A DNA stretch of 64,000 bases from Streptomyces aurantiogriseus (GTDB lineage Bacteria; Actinomycetota; Actinomycetes; Streptomycetales; Streptomycetaceae). The position numbers were made by a program, and so were the translations under genes. The stretch is from the NCBI RefSeq assembly GCF_014649375.1, contig NZ_BMSX01000019.1, forward strand, positions 1-64,000, given 5' to 3'. Within the stretch, counting starts at the first letter, position 1. Every line of letters begins with the position of its first letter. The notes below the pieces were generated by a model. That model was given only the letters and a program-made list of their open reading frames with translations, was not told the origin of the DNA and did not search any database. Of this stretch, positions 33,331-41,808 are shown piece by piece.

Positions 33331-35519
33331 GCCCCCAGCCGCAGGCAGCCGTAGGTGCGCCGCTGTCCCGCGTGGACGGCCGGCTCAAGGTCACCGGCAA
33401 GGCGGAGTACGCCGCCGAGCACGACATCAAGGGTGCCGTGCACGCCGTCATGGTCGACGCGAGCATCGGCCGCGGCCGGATCACCTCCATCGACACACGC
33501 TCCGCCGAGAAACACGCGGGCGTGCTGCGGGTGATCCACCACGGCAACGCGCCGAAGCTGCCGTACCGCGACAACGCCGGCTCCAACAACCCGCCCGGGC
33601 GCAGGCTGCGGGTCTTCCAGGACGACCGGGTGCTTTTCCACGGTCAGCCGGTCGCCGTGGTGGTGGCCACCACGCTGGAGGCCGCCCAGCACGGGGCGAG
33701 CCTGGTCAAGGTCCGCTACGACGCCGAAAAGCCTTCGACCGACCTCACCAAGGCCGAACCGGGCGAGCCGACGCCCTATGCGCGCGGGGACGCGGAGGCC
33801 GGTCTGGCTGCCTCGGCGGTGCGGCTGGACCTGAAGTACGAACTGGCCCGCAACCACCACAACCCGATGGAGCCGCACGCCACCGTCGCCCGCTGGGAGG
33901 GCAACCGGCTCACGGTGTGGGACAAGACGCAGTGGGTGATGGGCACGCACGACGAGATCGCGGCGGTCTTCGACCTCCCGGCGGACGCGGTGCGCGTCAT
34001 CAACCCGTTCGTCGGCGGCGGCTTCGGCAGCGGCCTGCGCTGCTGGCCGCACACGATCGTCGCCGCGCTGGCCGCGCGGGTGACGCGCCGCCCGGTGAAG
34101 CTGGTGCTGTCGCGCAAGCAGATGTACTTCGGCACCGGATTCCGGCCGGCCTACGAGTACCGGCTGCGCCTCGGCAGCGACCGGCGCGGCCGGCTGAACG
34201 CCGCGATCCACGACATCGACCACGAGACCTCGTCGTACGAGACGTTCTTCGAGGCCGCCCTGGGCACGGGCCAGATGATGTACAGCATGCCCAACGTCCG
34301 ACAGGCGTACCGGCAGGTGCCGTTGGACGTGAACACCCCGATCTGGATGCGCGGGCCCGGCTTCGCCACCGGAGCGTTCGTGATCGAGTCGGCCATGGAC
34401 GAGCTCGCGCACGAGCTCGGCATCGATCCGATCGAGCTGCGCCGGCGCAACGAACCGGCCGAGGACGAGTCGACGAACGAGCCGTTCTCCACCCGGCGAC
34501 TGAGCGAGTGCTACACGGTCGGCGCCCGCGAGTTCGGCTGGAACCGCCGCAACCCCGAGCCGCGCTCCACACGGGAGGGGAACCTGCTGATCGGCCTGGG
34601 CATGGCCGCCGGGGCCTACGACTGCGGGCGCTTTCCCGCGCAGGCCAGGGCGCGCCTGGATGCCGACGGCACGGCGGTCGTGGAGGCGGCCACCACCGAC
34701 ATGGGGCCGGGCACGTACACGTCCCAGACGCAGGTGGCCGCGGACGCCCTTGGGTTGACCATGCGCACGGTCACGTTCCGGCTGGGTGACTCGGAGTATC
34801 CGTTCACCTCGCCGCACGGCGGTTCGGCGACCATGGCCAGTGTCGGCTCGGCTGTCGTCGACGCCTGCAACAAGGTGCGGCAGCAGGCGATCAAGCTGGC
34901 CGTGGAGGACCGGGAGTCGCCACTGTACGGCGTGAACGCGGACGACGTGGTCGTGCGCAACGGCCGACTGCACGTGCGGAACGACACGGTGCGCGGTGAG
35001 ACGTACAAGAGCCTGCTGGCCCGCAACGACCGCTCCCACCTGGAGGCGAACGGTTCTTACCAGGGGCCTGGGTCCGAGCGGTCCGCCTACTTCGCCTACA
35101 GCGCGACCTTCGCCGAGGTCTCGGTGGACGCGGACCTGGGGCTGGTGCGGGTGCGGAGGATGCTCGGCGTGTACGACGCGGGGCGGATCATCAGCCCCAA
35201 GCTCGCCGAGAGCCAGGCCTTCGGCGGGATTGTCGGCGGCATCGGCCAGGCGCTGTTGGAGCACACGGTCACCGACCACCGCGACGGGCGGATCGTGAAC
35301 GCCAGCCTCGCCGACTATCTCGTGCCCGTGAACGCCGACGTCCCCGAGATCAAGGCGATCTACCTCGATGGCGAGGACAACGCCGGCAACCTGCTGGGCG
35401 TCAAGGGGCTCGGCGAGGTCGTCCAGGTGGGCGTGGCGGCCGCGATCGGCAACGCCGTCTTCAACGCCACTGGCCGACGGATCCGCCAACTGCCCATCAC
35501 CGCTGAGGCGTTGCTCTGA
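33327..35519 (+). CDS. Aldehyde oxidoreductase, molybdopterin-binding subunit
   Basis: A 730-residue molybdenum subunit (Ald_Xan_dh_C2 type), matching PaoC in length. The N-terminal hammerhead domain (SRVDGRLKVTGKAEYAAEHD) is followed by two cofactor-binding domains, with GGGFGSGLR, RGPGFATGAFVIESAMDELA and the late GVKGLGEVVQVG, whose glutamate should be the catalytic base. It forms a heterotrimer with the two preceding products. The start overlaps the FAD-subunit stop (ATGA). A terminator hairpin lies 20 bases downstream. Confidence 0.92.
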   Translation: MSPQPQAAVGAPLSRVDGRLKVTGKAEYAAEHDIKGAVHAVMVDASIGRGRITSIDTRSAEKHAGVLRVIHHGNAPKLPYRDNAGSNNPPGRRLRVFQDDRVLFHGQPVAVVVATTLEAAQHGASLVKVRYDAEKPSTDLTKAEPGEPTPYARGDAEAGLAASAVRLDLKYELARNHHNPMEPHATVARWEGNRLTVWDKTQWVMGTHDEIAAVFDLPADAVRVINPFVGGGFGSGLRCWPHTIVAALAARVTRRPVKLVLSRKQMYFGTGFRPAYEYRLRLGSDRRGRLNAAIHDIDHETSSYETFFEAALGTGQMMYSMPNVRQAYRQVPLDVNTPIWMRGPGFATGAFVIESAMDELAHELGIDPIELRRRNEPAEDESTNEPFSTRRLSECYTVGAREFGWNRRNPEPRSTREGNLLIGLGMAAGAYDCGRFPAQARARLDADGTAVVEAATTDMGPGTYTSQTQVAADALGLTMRTVTFRLGDSEYPFTSPHGGSATMASVGSAVVDACNKVRQQAIKLAVEDRESPLYGVNADDVVVRNGRLHVRNDTVRGETYKSLLARNDRSHLEANGSYQGPGSERSAYFAYSATFAEVSVDADLGLVRVRRMLGVYDAGRIISPKLAESQAFGGIVGGIGQALLEHTVTDHRDGRIVNASLADYLVPVNADVPEIKAIYLDGEDNAGNLLGVKGLGEVVQVGVAAAIGNAVFNATGRRIRQLPITAEALL

Positions 35520-35539
35520 CGACACCGCCTCCATGGACG

Positions 35540-35575
35540 GGTCCGGCAGCCGAACCCCCGTACGGCTGCCGGACC
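35540..35575 (+). terminator. Hairpin between the molybdenum subunit and xdhC
   Basis: A perfect 13-bp stem (35540-35552 with 35563-35575) with a 10-base loop. It may reduce read-through so that the maturation genes are made at a lower level. Confidence 0.6.
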
Positions 35576-35666
35576 TCCCCGGGCCGCCGCCGCGCCTGCG
35601 CCCCAGTCGACGCGGCGGCGGCCCGACCCACCTTCTGCGACAGCGACCGTCCGTTCTGGAGACCCC

Positions 35667-36812
35667 ATGCTGAACATCGCGGACACACTGCACCGCTGGT
35701 GCCGCGAGGAACGCCCCTTCGCCCTGGCCACCATCGTCGACGTCACTGGCAGCGCACCCCTGCCCATCGGTACGTCGGTGGCGGTGGACGAGGGCGGCAA
35801 CGCCGTCGGCAGTATCTCCGGCGGCTGCGTCGAGGGCGCGGTGTACGAGCTGTGCCGGCAGGTGCTGCACGACCAAGGGCCCGCTCAGCGGGCCTGGTTC
35901 GGCTACTCCGACGACGACGCCTTCGCCGTCGGCCTGACCTGCGGCGGTGAACTCGACGTCCTCGTCCAGCGCATCGACCCCGCCGCCCAGCCGCATCTCG
36001 GCGCGGCGCTCGCCGAGGCGGTCGAGGGCCGGCCCGCCGCCGTCGCCCAGGTCGTCGACGGCTCCCTTGTCGGCGCCACTTTGAGCGTGCTCGGCGACAG
36101 TTGGATCGCCGACCGCACGCTCGGCGACGGGCCGACCGGCCGGGCGGTGGCGGACCGGGCCACCGCCCAACTGCGCACCGGACGGACCGCACTCCTCTCC
36201 CTCGGCGGGGACGCCGACACCTGCCCCGAGAAGCTCTCCGTCCTCGTCCATGCGGCCGCCCCCCGCCCCCGCATGCTGATCTTCGGCGCCGTCGACTTCG
36301 CCGCCGCGCTCAGCCAGGCCGGTCGCTTCCTGGGCTATCACGTCACCGTGTGCGACGCCCGCCCCGTCTTCGCCACCGAAGCCCGCTTCCCGCACGCCGA
36401 CGAGGTGGTCGTCGACTGGCCCCACCGCTACCTGTCGAAGACGGCCGTGGACGCCCGTACCGCCGTCTGCGTCCTCACCCACGACGCCAAGTTCGACATC
36501 CCCCTGCTCCAGCTCGCCCTCGACCTGCCCGTCGGCTACGTCGGAGCCATGGGCTCCCGGCGCACCCACAGCGAACGCCTCCGCCGCCTGCGCGAAGTCG
36601 GCGTCACCGAGGAGCAGTTGGCCAGGCTGCGCTCCCCGATCGGCCTCGACCTCGGTGCCCACACCCCCGAGGAGACGGCCGTCTCCATCACCGCCGAGAT
36701 CATCGCCCACGCCAACCGGAGCACCGGCCTGCCCCTGACCCGGGTCACCGGCCCGATTCACCGCCTTTCCGGTGCTGCTTCGGACATTCATACGGTGTGC
36801 GATCTTCTGTGA
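35667..36812 (+). CDS. XdhC/CoxI-family molybdenum cofactor maturation factor
   Basis: A 381-residue protein with the XdhC_CoxI domain at the N-terminus (VTGSAPLPIGTSVAVDEGG, then GSISGGCVEGAVYE) and a Rossmann domain at the C-terminus (about 205-345). XdhC proteins bind the molybdenum cofactor, promote its sulfuration and hand it to xanthine-dehydrogenase-type enzymes. Placement after the three oxidoreductase subunits fits a dedicated maturation role. Start at 35667, 12 bases after GGAG. Confidence 0.9.
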   Translation: MLNIADTLHRWCREERPFALATIVDVTGSAPLPIGTSVAVDEGGNAVGSISGGCVEGAVYELCRQVLHDQGPAQRAWFGYSDDDAFAVGLTCGGELDVLVQRIDPAAQPHLGAALAEAVEGRPAAVAQVVDGSLVGATLSVLGDSWIADRTLGDGPTGRAVADRATAQLRTGRTALLSLGGDADTCPEKLSVLVHAAAPRPRMLIFGAVDFAAALSQAGRFLGYHVTVCDARPVFATEARFPHADEVVVDWPHRYLSKTAVDARTAVCVLTHDAKFDIPLLQLALDLPVGYVGAMGSRRTHSERLRRLREVGVTEEQLARLRSPIGLDLGAHTPEETAVSITAEIIAHANRSTGLPLTRVTGPIHRLSGAASDIHTVCDLL

Positions 36813-36847
36813 CATTCCTTTGAAGGCGTGAGCGGAACAGGAAACAC

Positions 36848-37837
36848 ATGCTCATCGACACCTACGGCCGAGTGGCCACCGACCTGAGGGTCTCGCTGAC
36901 CGACCGGTGCAATCTGCGGTGCACGTACTGCATGCCCGAGGAGGGTTTGCAGTGGCTGGCCAAGCCCGACCTGCTCACGGACGACGAGATCGTCCGCCTG
37001 ATCGACATCGCCGTCACCTCTCTGGGTATCGAGGAGGTCCGCTTCACGGGCGGTGAGCCGCTGCTGCGCCCCGGTCTGGTCGGCATCGTGGAGCGGGTGG
37101 CGGCCCTGGAGCCCCGCCCCCGGATGTCCCTGACGACCAACGGGATCGGCCTGAGGCGCACCGCGCCCGCGTTGAAGGCGGCGGGCCTGGACCGGGTCAA
37201 CGTCTCCCTGGACACCTTGCGCCCTGACGTCTTCAAGACGCTCACCCGCCGGGACCGCCACAAGGATGTCCTGGAGGGCCTGTACGCCGCCCGCGAGGCG
37301 GGCCTGACCCCGATGAAGGTGAACTCGGTCCTGATGCCGGGCCTGAACGACGACGAGGCCCCCGACCTTCTGGCCTGGGCGGTGGAGCACGACTACGAAC
37401 TGCGCTTCATCGAGCAGATGCCCCTGGACGCCCAGCACGGCTGGAAGCGCGACGGCATGATCACCGCCGGCGACATCCTGGCCTCCCTGCGCACGCGGTT
37501 CGAGCTGACCCCGGAGGGCGCGGACAAGCGCGGCTCGGCTCCTGCGGAGCGCTGGCTCGTCGACGGAGGCCCGCACCGGGTCGGCGTCATCGCCTCGGTC
37601 ACCCGCCCGTTCTGCGCGGCCTGCGACCGCACCCGCCTCACGGCCGACGGCCAGATACGCACCTGCCTGTTCGCCCGTGGGGAGACCGACCTGCGCGCGG
37701 CCCTGCGCTCGGGCGCCCCGGACGAGGAGATCGCGCGCATCTGGCGGCTGGCGATGTGGGGCAAGAAGGCGGGAGCGGGCCTGGACGACCCGTCCTTCGT
37801 CCAGCCGGACCGACCGATGTCCGCGATCGGAGGCTAA
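36848..37837 (+). CDS. moaA: GTP 3',8-cyclase (molybdenum cofactor biosynthesis)
   Basis: A 329-residue radical-SAM enzyme that starts molybdopterin synthesis by converting GTP to 3',8-cyclo-7,8-dihydro-GTP. The N-terminal [4Fe-4S] motif is CNLRCTYC; the C-terminal cluster cysteines are in FCAACDRTRL and RTCLF; the final GG tail, needed for catalysis in this family, is present (SAIGG). AGGAAA precedes the ATG at 36848. No other moa gene is in the window, so this is a satellite copy serving the adjacent molybdo-enzyme. The gene lies 35 bases after xdhC. Confidence 0.94.
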   Translation: MLIDTYGRVATDLRVSLTDRCNLRCTYCMPEEGLQWLAKPDLLTDDEIVRLIDIAVTSLGIEEVRFTGGEPLLRPGLVGIVERVAALEPRPRMSLTTNGIGLRRTAPALKAAGLDRVNVSLDTLRPDVFKTLTRRDRHKDVLEGLYAAREAGLTPMKVNSVLMPGLNDDEAPDLLAWAVEHDYELRFIEQMPLDAQHGWKRDGMITAGDILASLRTRFELTPEGADKRGSAPAERWLVDGGPHRVGVIASVTRPFCAACDRTRLTADGQIRTCLFARGETDLRAALRSGAPDEEIARIWRLAMWGKKAGAGLDDPSFVQPDRPMSAIGG

Positions 37838-38125
37838 ACGATTCGGTCCCAGGAGGAGTGGCTGCCCGCGACCGCCGTCCCAGGTGTCACCTTCGGGGAC
37901 GGACGCGGCGCCGGCATGGTGCGAAGGGGCCTCGAACGCGGTGCGGTGAGCGGGCGGCAGCGTCGGCCGGGTTGCGGCACGGTGAGGACGTGCCCCCCCC
38001 TGGCTGACGCATCCGTGGCCCATCACGGCCGGGTCGCTGCTGCTGGTCCACGCCGCCGTCGCGGGTAGGGTGCGGCCTTACCTCAGCAAGTGTCTTGATC
38101 CTTCCCTTCCGGGCGAAGTCTTCTC
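37838..38125. other. Intergenic stretch without a recognised gene
   Basis: 288 bases between moaA and the convergent TetR gene. Short frames read as fragments only; a hydrophobic scrap WPITAGSLLLVHAAVAG near 38019-38068 could be the tail of a lost membrane protein. No clear terminator was seen. A run of eight C lies near 37991. Confidence 0.4.
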
Positions 38126-38740
38126 TCAGGAGTCAGCGGCTGCGGGGGCCGTATCACTGGCGGTGGTGGGGAACAGGCGCTGGACGGCGGCGACGATGGC
38201 CGCCCGGCGGGCCGCCAGGAAGGCGTCGCGTTCCTCGCCGACGGGAGTGAGGCCGGTCCGGCCGACCCACGACAAGGCCAGCTGGCTGACGAACACCAGG
38301 ATGTCCTCGGGCTCCCACGCGGGATCGAGGTGGCCGGCGTCCTGCGCGTTGCGCAGCTGCTCGATCTTGCGGCGTAGGGACTCCTGCAGCGGGTCATCGG
38401 GGGGAGTTTCCCCGGCCGGCAGCTCCAGTTGGCCCCACATCATCAGCCGGTGGCGTTCGGGATGGTGGATGGCGTGGTCATGTATGCGGCCGGCGTAGCC
38501 CGGAAGGTCGGTGGGATCCAGCTGGACGGCTTCGGCCATGGCCGCGAGTTCCCGTCCGGCGACGAACCGGTAGAGCTCCTCCTTGCTGCGGAAGTACGCG
38601 TACACGCGTTCTTTGCCGGTTCGGGCCGCCTTGGCTATCCGCTCGACCCGTGCTCCCGCGATGCCGTAGCGGGCGAACTCGGCGGTGGCCGCGGCAATGA
38701 TGCGATCGCTGGTGGGGTCGCTGCTGCTACGGGGGGACAT
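38126..38740 (-). CDS. TetR-family transcriptional regulator
   Basis: A 204-residue TetR regulator with the HTH near residues 10-55 (DRIIAAATAEFARYGIAGAR, recognition stretch KERVYAYFRSKEEL) and a TetR_C-type ligand domain with HHPERHRLMMWGQLEL. It is divergent from the aldo/keto reductase at 38840; the 99-base gap carries two copies of a palindrome, one near each start. It should repress itself and the reductase until a ligand binds. Confidence 0.9.
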   Translation of the reverse strand: MSPRSSSDPTSDRIIAAATAEFARYGIAGARVERIAKAARTGKERVYAYFRSKEELYRFVAGRELAAMAEAVQLDPTDLPGYAGRIHDHAIHHPERHRLMMWGQLELPAGETPPDDPLQESLRRKIEQLRNAQDAGHLDPAWEPEDILVFVSQLALSWVGRTGLTPVGEERDAFLAARRAAIVAAVQRLFPTTASDTAPAAADS

Positions 38741-38755
38741 GCGATCAGCTTACCT

Positions 38756-38772
38756 AACCGAACCGTTCGGTT
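38756..38772. promoter_or_regulatory. TetR operator 1, AACCGAAC-C-GTTCGGTT
   Basis: A perfect 17-bp palindrome with 8-bp arms, 15 bases before the tetR start. The same sequence recurs 48 bases to the right. Confidence 0.8.
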
Positions 38773-38804
38773 TTGCTTAGGCCACCGACTCGCTGTACGT
38801 TCGA

Positions 38805-38819
38805 ACCGAACCGTTCGGT
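38805..38819. promoter_or_regulatory. TetR operator 2, ACCGAAC-C-GTTCGGT
   Basis: A perfect 15-bp core identical to operator 1, located 20 bases before the reductase start, so a bound repressor would block its promoter or initiation. Confidence 0.8.
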
Positions 38820-38839
38820 CTGACATAAGGGAGCACCTC

Positions 38840-39778
38840 ATGCAGCAGCGCATTCTGGGCCGACAGGGCCTGACCGTCTCCGAGATCGGCTACGGCGCGA
38901 TGGGCACCGCCTTCGGCTACGGCCCCTCGGAGGACACCGCGTCGATCACCGCGATCCGCCGCGCCCACGAGCTCGGCGTGACCCACTTCGACACCGCGGA
39001 GATGTACGGCTGGGGAGAGGGCGAGAAGCTGCTCGGCCACGCCCTCGCACCGATCCGCGACGAGGTGACCATCGCGACCAAGTTCGGTCTCACCCCGACC
39101 TTCGCTCCGAACTCGCGGCCGGAGCACATCCGGGAGGTCGTCGAGAACAGCCTCCGCAACCTGAACGTCGACGTGATCGACGTGCTCTACCAGCACGGCC
39201 CCGACCCCAGCGTCCCGATCGAGGACGTGGTGGGCGTGATGAAGGAGTTCGTCGACGCCGGCAAGGTCAGGTACCTCGGCCTGTCCAACACCGACGCCGA
39301 GTCCATCCGCCGCGCCCACGCGGTGCACCCGATCTCGGTCCTGCAACACGAGTACTCGATCTTCGCCCACGACTCCGAGCAGTTCTTCCCGGTGCTGGAG
39401 GAACTCGGCATCGGGCTCGTCGCCTACTCCCCGCTCGCCCGCGGCTTCCTGAGCGGCGCCGTCAAGCCCCGCGACCACTACGACGCCGGCGACATCCGCC
39501 AGATGATTCCCTGGTGGGCCCCGGAGAACTTCGACCAGAACCTCTCCATCGTCAACCAGCTCACCAAGCTCGCCGAGAGCAAGGGCGTCACCCTGTCGCA
39601 GCTCGCCCTGGCCTGGCTGCTGGCGAAGAAGGACTACATCGTCCCGATCCCGGGCTCGCGCAGCCCCGAGCGTGTCGCGCAGAACATCGCCGCCGCCGAC
39701 CTTGAGCTGACCGCCGACGACCTCGCCCGCATCGCCGAGATCGCACCCGACGGCGGCATCGGCGGACGAGGTATGTGA
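38840..39778 (+). CDS. Aldo/keto reductase
   Basis: A 312-residue (beta/alpha)8 NADPH-dependent reductase. The catalytic tetrad is visible: Asp in FDTAEMYG, Tyr in the same motif (TAEMYGWGEGEKLLG), Lys in TIATKFGL and His in LYQHGPDP. The C-terminal PGSRSPERVAQN binds the cofactor 2'-phosphate. GGGAG precedes the ATG. Substrate unknown; control by the divergent TetR is strongly suggested by the twin operators. Confidence 0.93.
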   Translation: MQQRILGRQGLTVSEIGYGAMGTAFGYGPSEDTASITAIRRAHELGVTHFDTAEMYGWGEGEKLLGHALAPIRDEVTIATKFGLTPTFAPNSRPEHIREVVENSLRNLNVDVIDVLYQHGPDPSVPIEDVVGVMKEFVDAGKVRYLGLSNTDAESIRRAHAVHPISVLQHEYSIFAHDSEQFFPVLEELGIGLVAYSPLARGFLSGAVKPRDHYDAGDIRQMIPWWAPENFDQNLSIVNQLTKLAESKGVTLSQLALAWLLAKKDYIVPIPGSRSPERVAQNIAAADLELTADDLARIAEIAPDGGIGGRGM

Positions 39779-39948
39779 CACCCACACCCGCTCACCGGAG
39801 CCCGCCGACCGGTACGGGCAGGCAACCCGCACACGGTGGCTCAGGGGGGCTTCGCTGTGCTGGGGGGCGCGTCGATCACGACGGCCTCGTCTCCTGGCAG
39901 GGCACATCGCGCCGTCCGTCTGCCGTTCGACAGGTGTGGTTCCCGTGG

Positions 39949-40818
39949 TCAGGTGAGAGGGGAAGAGGCCGGCAGATTCTGGTCGGCGGCCCAGGAGGCG
40001 AGGATGCGCAGCCGTTCGTGGGTGGGGGTGCCGGGTTCGGCGGTCCAGACGGTGAGGTGCTGGTCGGGGTCGGTGTTGGCGGTGAGGGTGTCCCAGTCCA
40101 GGACGAGTTCGCCGACGACCGGGTGGTTGAGGGTTTTGGTGCCCACGGTGCGGGCCGCGACGCGGTGGTCGCCCCACCATTGGGCGAACTGCTTGTCACG
40201 CAGGGACAGTTCACCGACCAGCTCGATGAGGCGGGGGTCCTCGGGATACTTCGCGGCTTCCATCCGCAACTGCGCCACAGCGAGCCGCGCGGAGGTCTCC
40301 CAGTCGGCGTACAGGGTGCGCATGGCCGGATCCGTGAAGCTGATCCGAGGGTAGTTGCGGTGCTTCTCCGGGATCCGGGAGAAGTCGGTGACCAGCGCGG
40401 CCGCCAGCGCGTTCCAGGCCAGGATGTCCCCGCGCCTACCCTGCACGATGGCCGGGGTGGCGGTGAGGTCGTCCAGGACCCGCTGCAGCTGCGCCTGGAC
40501 CTTCTGCCGTCCGCGGCTGCGGGCGCGGGGGGTGGTCTTGCCGGCGAGCTGGAAGAGATAGCCGCGTTCGTCGTCGTCGAGATGGAGCACCCGGGCGAGG
40601 ACGTCCAGCACGGGCGCGGACGCCTGCATGCGGCCCTGTTCGAGACGCGTGTAGTAGTCGGTGCTGATGCTGGCGAGCTGGGCGACCTCTTCGCGGCGCA
40701 GCCCGGCGACCCGGCGGGGTCTGCCGGTGTCGGGCAGTCCGACGGTGAGCGGGCTCAGCTCGGCGCGGCGCTTCTTGAGGAATTCTCCCAGCTCGTTGAG
40801 GGGAACATTGCCGGTCAT
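39949..40818 (-). CDS. XRE regulator with MmyB-like ligand-binding domain (3 of 3)
   Basis: A 289-residue paralogue of the regulators at 21881 and 25252: HTH with RRVAGLRREEVAQLASIS and DYYTRLEQGR; ligand domain with WNALAAALVTDFSRIPEKHR, FTDPAMRTLYADW, KQFAQWWGDHRV and WTAEPG. I chose the ATG at 40818, which gives the same 13-residue lead to LGEF as in the other two; an ATG at 40830 is possible. No ribosome-binding site is seen, and CATGCT lies 7 bases upstream, so the mRNA may be leaderless. It is divergent from the SDR at 41126. The 170 bases between it and the aldo/keto reductase are empty. Confidence 0.92.
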   Translation of the reverse strand: MTGNVPLNELGEFLKKRRAELSPLTVGLPDTGRPRRVAGLRREEVAQLASISTDYYTRLEQGRMQASAPVLDVLARVLHLDDDERGYLFQLAGKTTPRARSRGRQKVQAQLQRVLDDLTATPAIVQGRRGDILAWNALAAALVTDFSRIPEKHRNYPRISFTDPAMRTLYADWETSARLAVAQLRMEAAKYPEDPRLIELVGELSLRDKQFAQWWGDHRVAARTVGTKTLNHPVVGELVLDWDTLTANTDPDQHLTVWTAEPGTPTHERLRILASWAADQNLPASSPLT

Positions 40819-40855
40819 GCCGCTCAGCATGACACCGAACGCACCTGAGGAAGGA

Positions 40856-40871
40856 GGGAGAGTTTCTACCC
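40856..40871. promoter_or_regulatory. Shared dyad (site D) before the third MmyB-like gene
   Basis: Read on the minus strand: GGGT, spacer agaaactc, TCCC, ending 37 bases before the ATG at 40818. The ctcTCCC end is identical to sites C and E. Confidence 0.6.
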
Positions 40872-41005
40872 AGGATGTCTCCCTCCCCGGATGTCTTTCT
40901 CCGCTTTTCGCTCTTGCCTCGGCGTGTGAGGCTCGACATGGAGCAGCTGTTGCGTGACCCCCGGCTGCGGCACGTGACCCCCCTCGCACCGAAGGAAGCC
41001 CACCC

Positions 41006-41095
41006 ATGCGCGGAGCATTTTGTCCACGCTTCTCTCACGTCGGCCTGCGCGGCGGTTCCGAGCGCCGCGCCATCAAGGTCCTCCTCAAGCCCTGA
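41006..41095 (+). CDS. Possible 29-residue peptide before the SDR gene
   Basis: ATG at 41006 with AAGGAAG seven bases upstream and TGA at 41093. The product (MRGAFCPRFSHVGLRG, then basic) matches nothing I know. It lies in the 307-base divergent gap between the third XRE gene and the SDR; it may be a true short frame, a remnant or chance. Confidence 0.25.
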   Translation: MRGAFCPRFSHVGLRGGSERRAIKVLLKP

Positions 41096-41125
41096 GCGGA
41101 GCCCCTCCGCCCATAAGGACACACC

Positions 41126-41791
41126 ATGACCACCTTCGCCCTCGTCGGCGCCGGCCCCGGCCTCGGGCTCGCCATCGCCCGCCGCTTCGGAACCGCCGGC
41201 CACGCCGTTGCCCTCATCTCCCGCAGCGCCGAGAACTTGGACGGGCTGACCGCCGAGCTGGCCCGCGACGGCATCCAGGCGCGGGGCTTCACCGCCGACG
41301 TCCTCGACATCGAGTCACTGGACGCAGCCCTGTACTCGGCCACGAAGGCCCTGGGGCCGATCGAGATCCTCCAGTACAGCCCCGTGCCCCGCGCCGACTT
41401 CATGAAGCCGGTCCTCGACACCAGTGCCGACGACCTCGACGCACCGCTCGCCTTCTCCGTGAAGGGCCCGGTCACGGCGGTGAACGCCGTCCTGCCCGGC
41501 ATGCGCGAACTCGGCCGCGGCACCCTGCTGTTCGTCAACGGAGGCAGCGCCGTACGCCCCCACCCCGACCGGGCCGGCACCTCGATCGCCTTCGCCGCCG
41601 AGAGCGCCTACGCCCGCATGCTCCACGACGCCCTCGCCCCGGAGAACATCCACGCCGCCCAGCTGATCATCCCCGGAGCCATCCACCCCGACGCCGAGCA
41701 CAGCAGCCCCGAGATCCTGGCCCGGCGCCTGTACGACATCCACCACAAGCGCGACGGCTTCCGCCACTACGCCGAACCCCTGCCCGACTGA
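41126..41791 (+). CDS. Atypical SDR-family protein
   Basis: A 221-residue Rossmann-fold protein. The nucleotide motif GAGPGLGLAIARRFG begins near residue 8, and LISRSAENLDGL suits NADP binding. The catalytic region reads VNGGSAVRPHPD then AAESAYARML: the serine and a tyrosine are present but the lysine four residues after the tyrosine is missing, so it may be an atypical reductase or a sensor-like protein. It is shorter than classical SDRs. An SDR divergent from an MmyB-like regulator is the arrangement known for that family. Confidence 0.82.
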   Translation: MTTFALVGAGPGLGLAIARRFGTAGHAVALISRSAENLDGLTAELARDGIQARGFTADVLDIESLDAALYSATKALGPIEILQYSPVPRADFMKPVLDTSADDLDAPLAFSVKGPVTAVNAVLPGMRELGRGTLLFVNGGSAVRPHPDRAGTSIAFAAESAYARMLHDALAPENIHAAQLIIPGAIHPDAEHSSPEILARRLYDIHHKRDGFRHYAEPLPD

Positions 41792-41808
41792 ATCCCCAGG
41801 ACGATGCC

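Noticed and set aside
33225..36815. Very long minus-strand open frame (1196 codons) opposite the molybdo-enzyme genes
   Set aside because: It is antisense to well-recognised genes, has no family motifs and arises from high GC at third codon positions.
37988..38000. Run of eight C as a possible slippery or sequencing-error site
   Set aside because: It is in a non-coding gap, so no frame depends on it.
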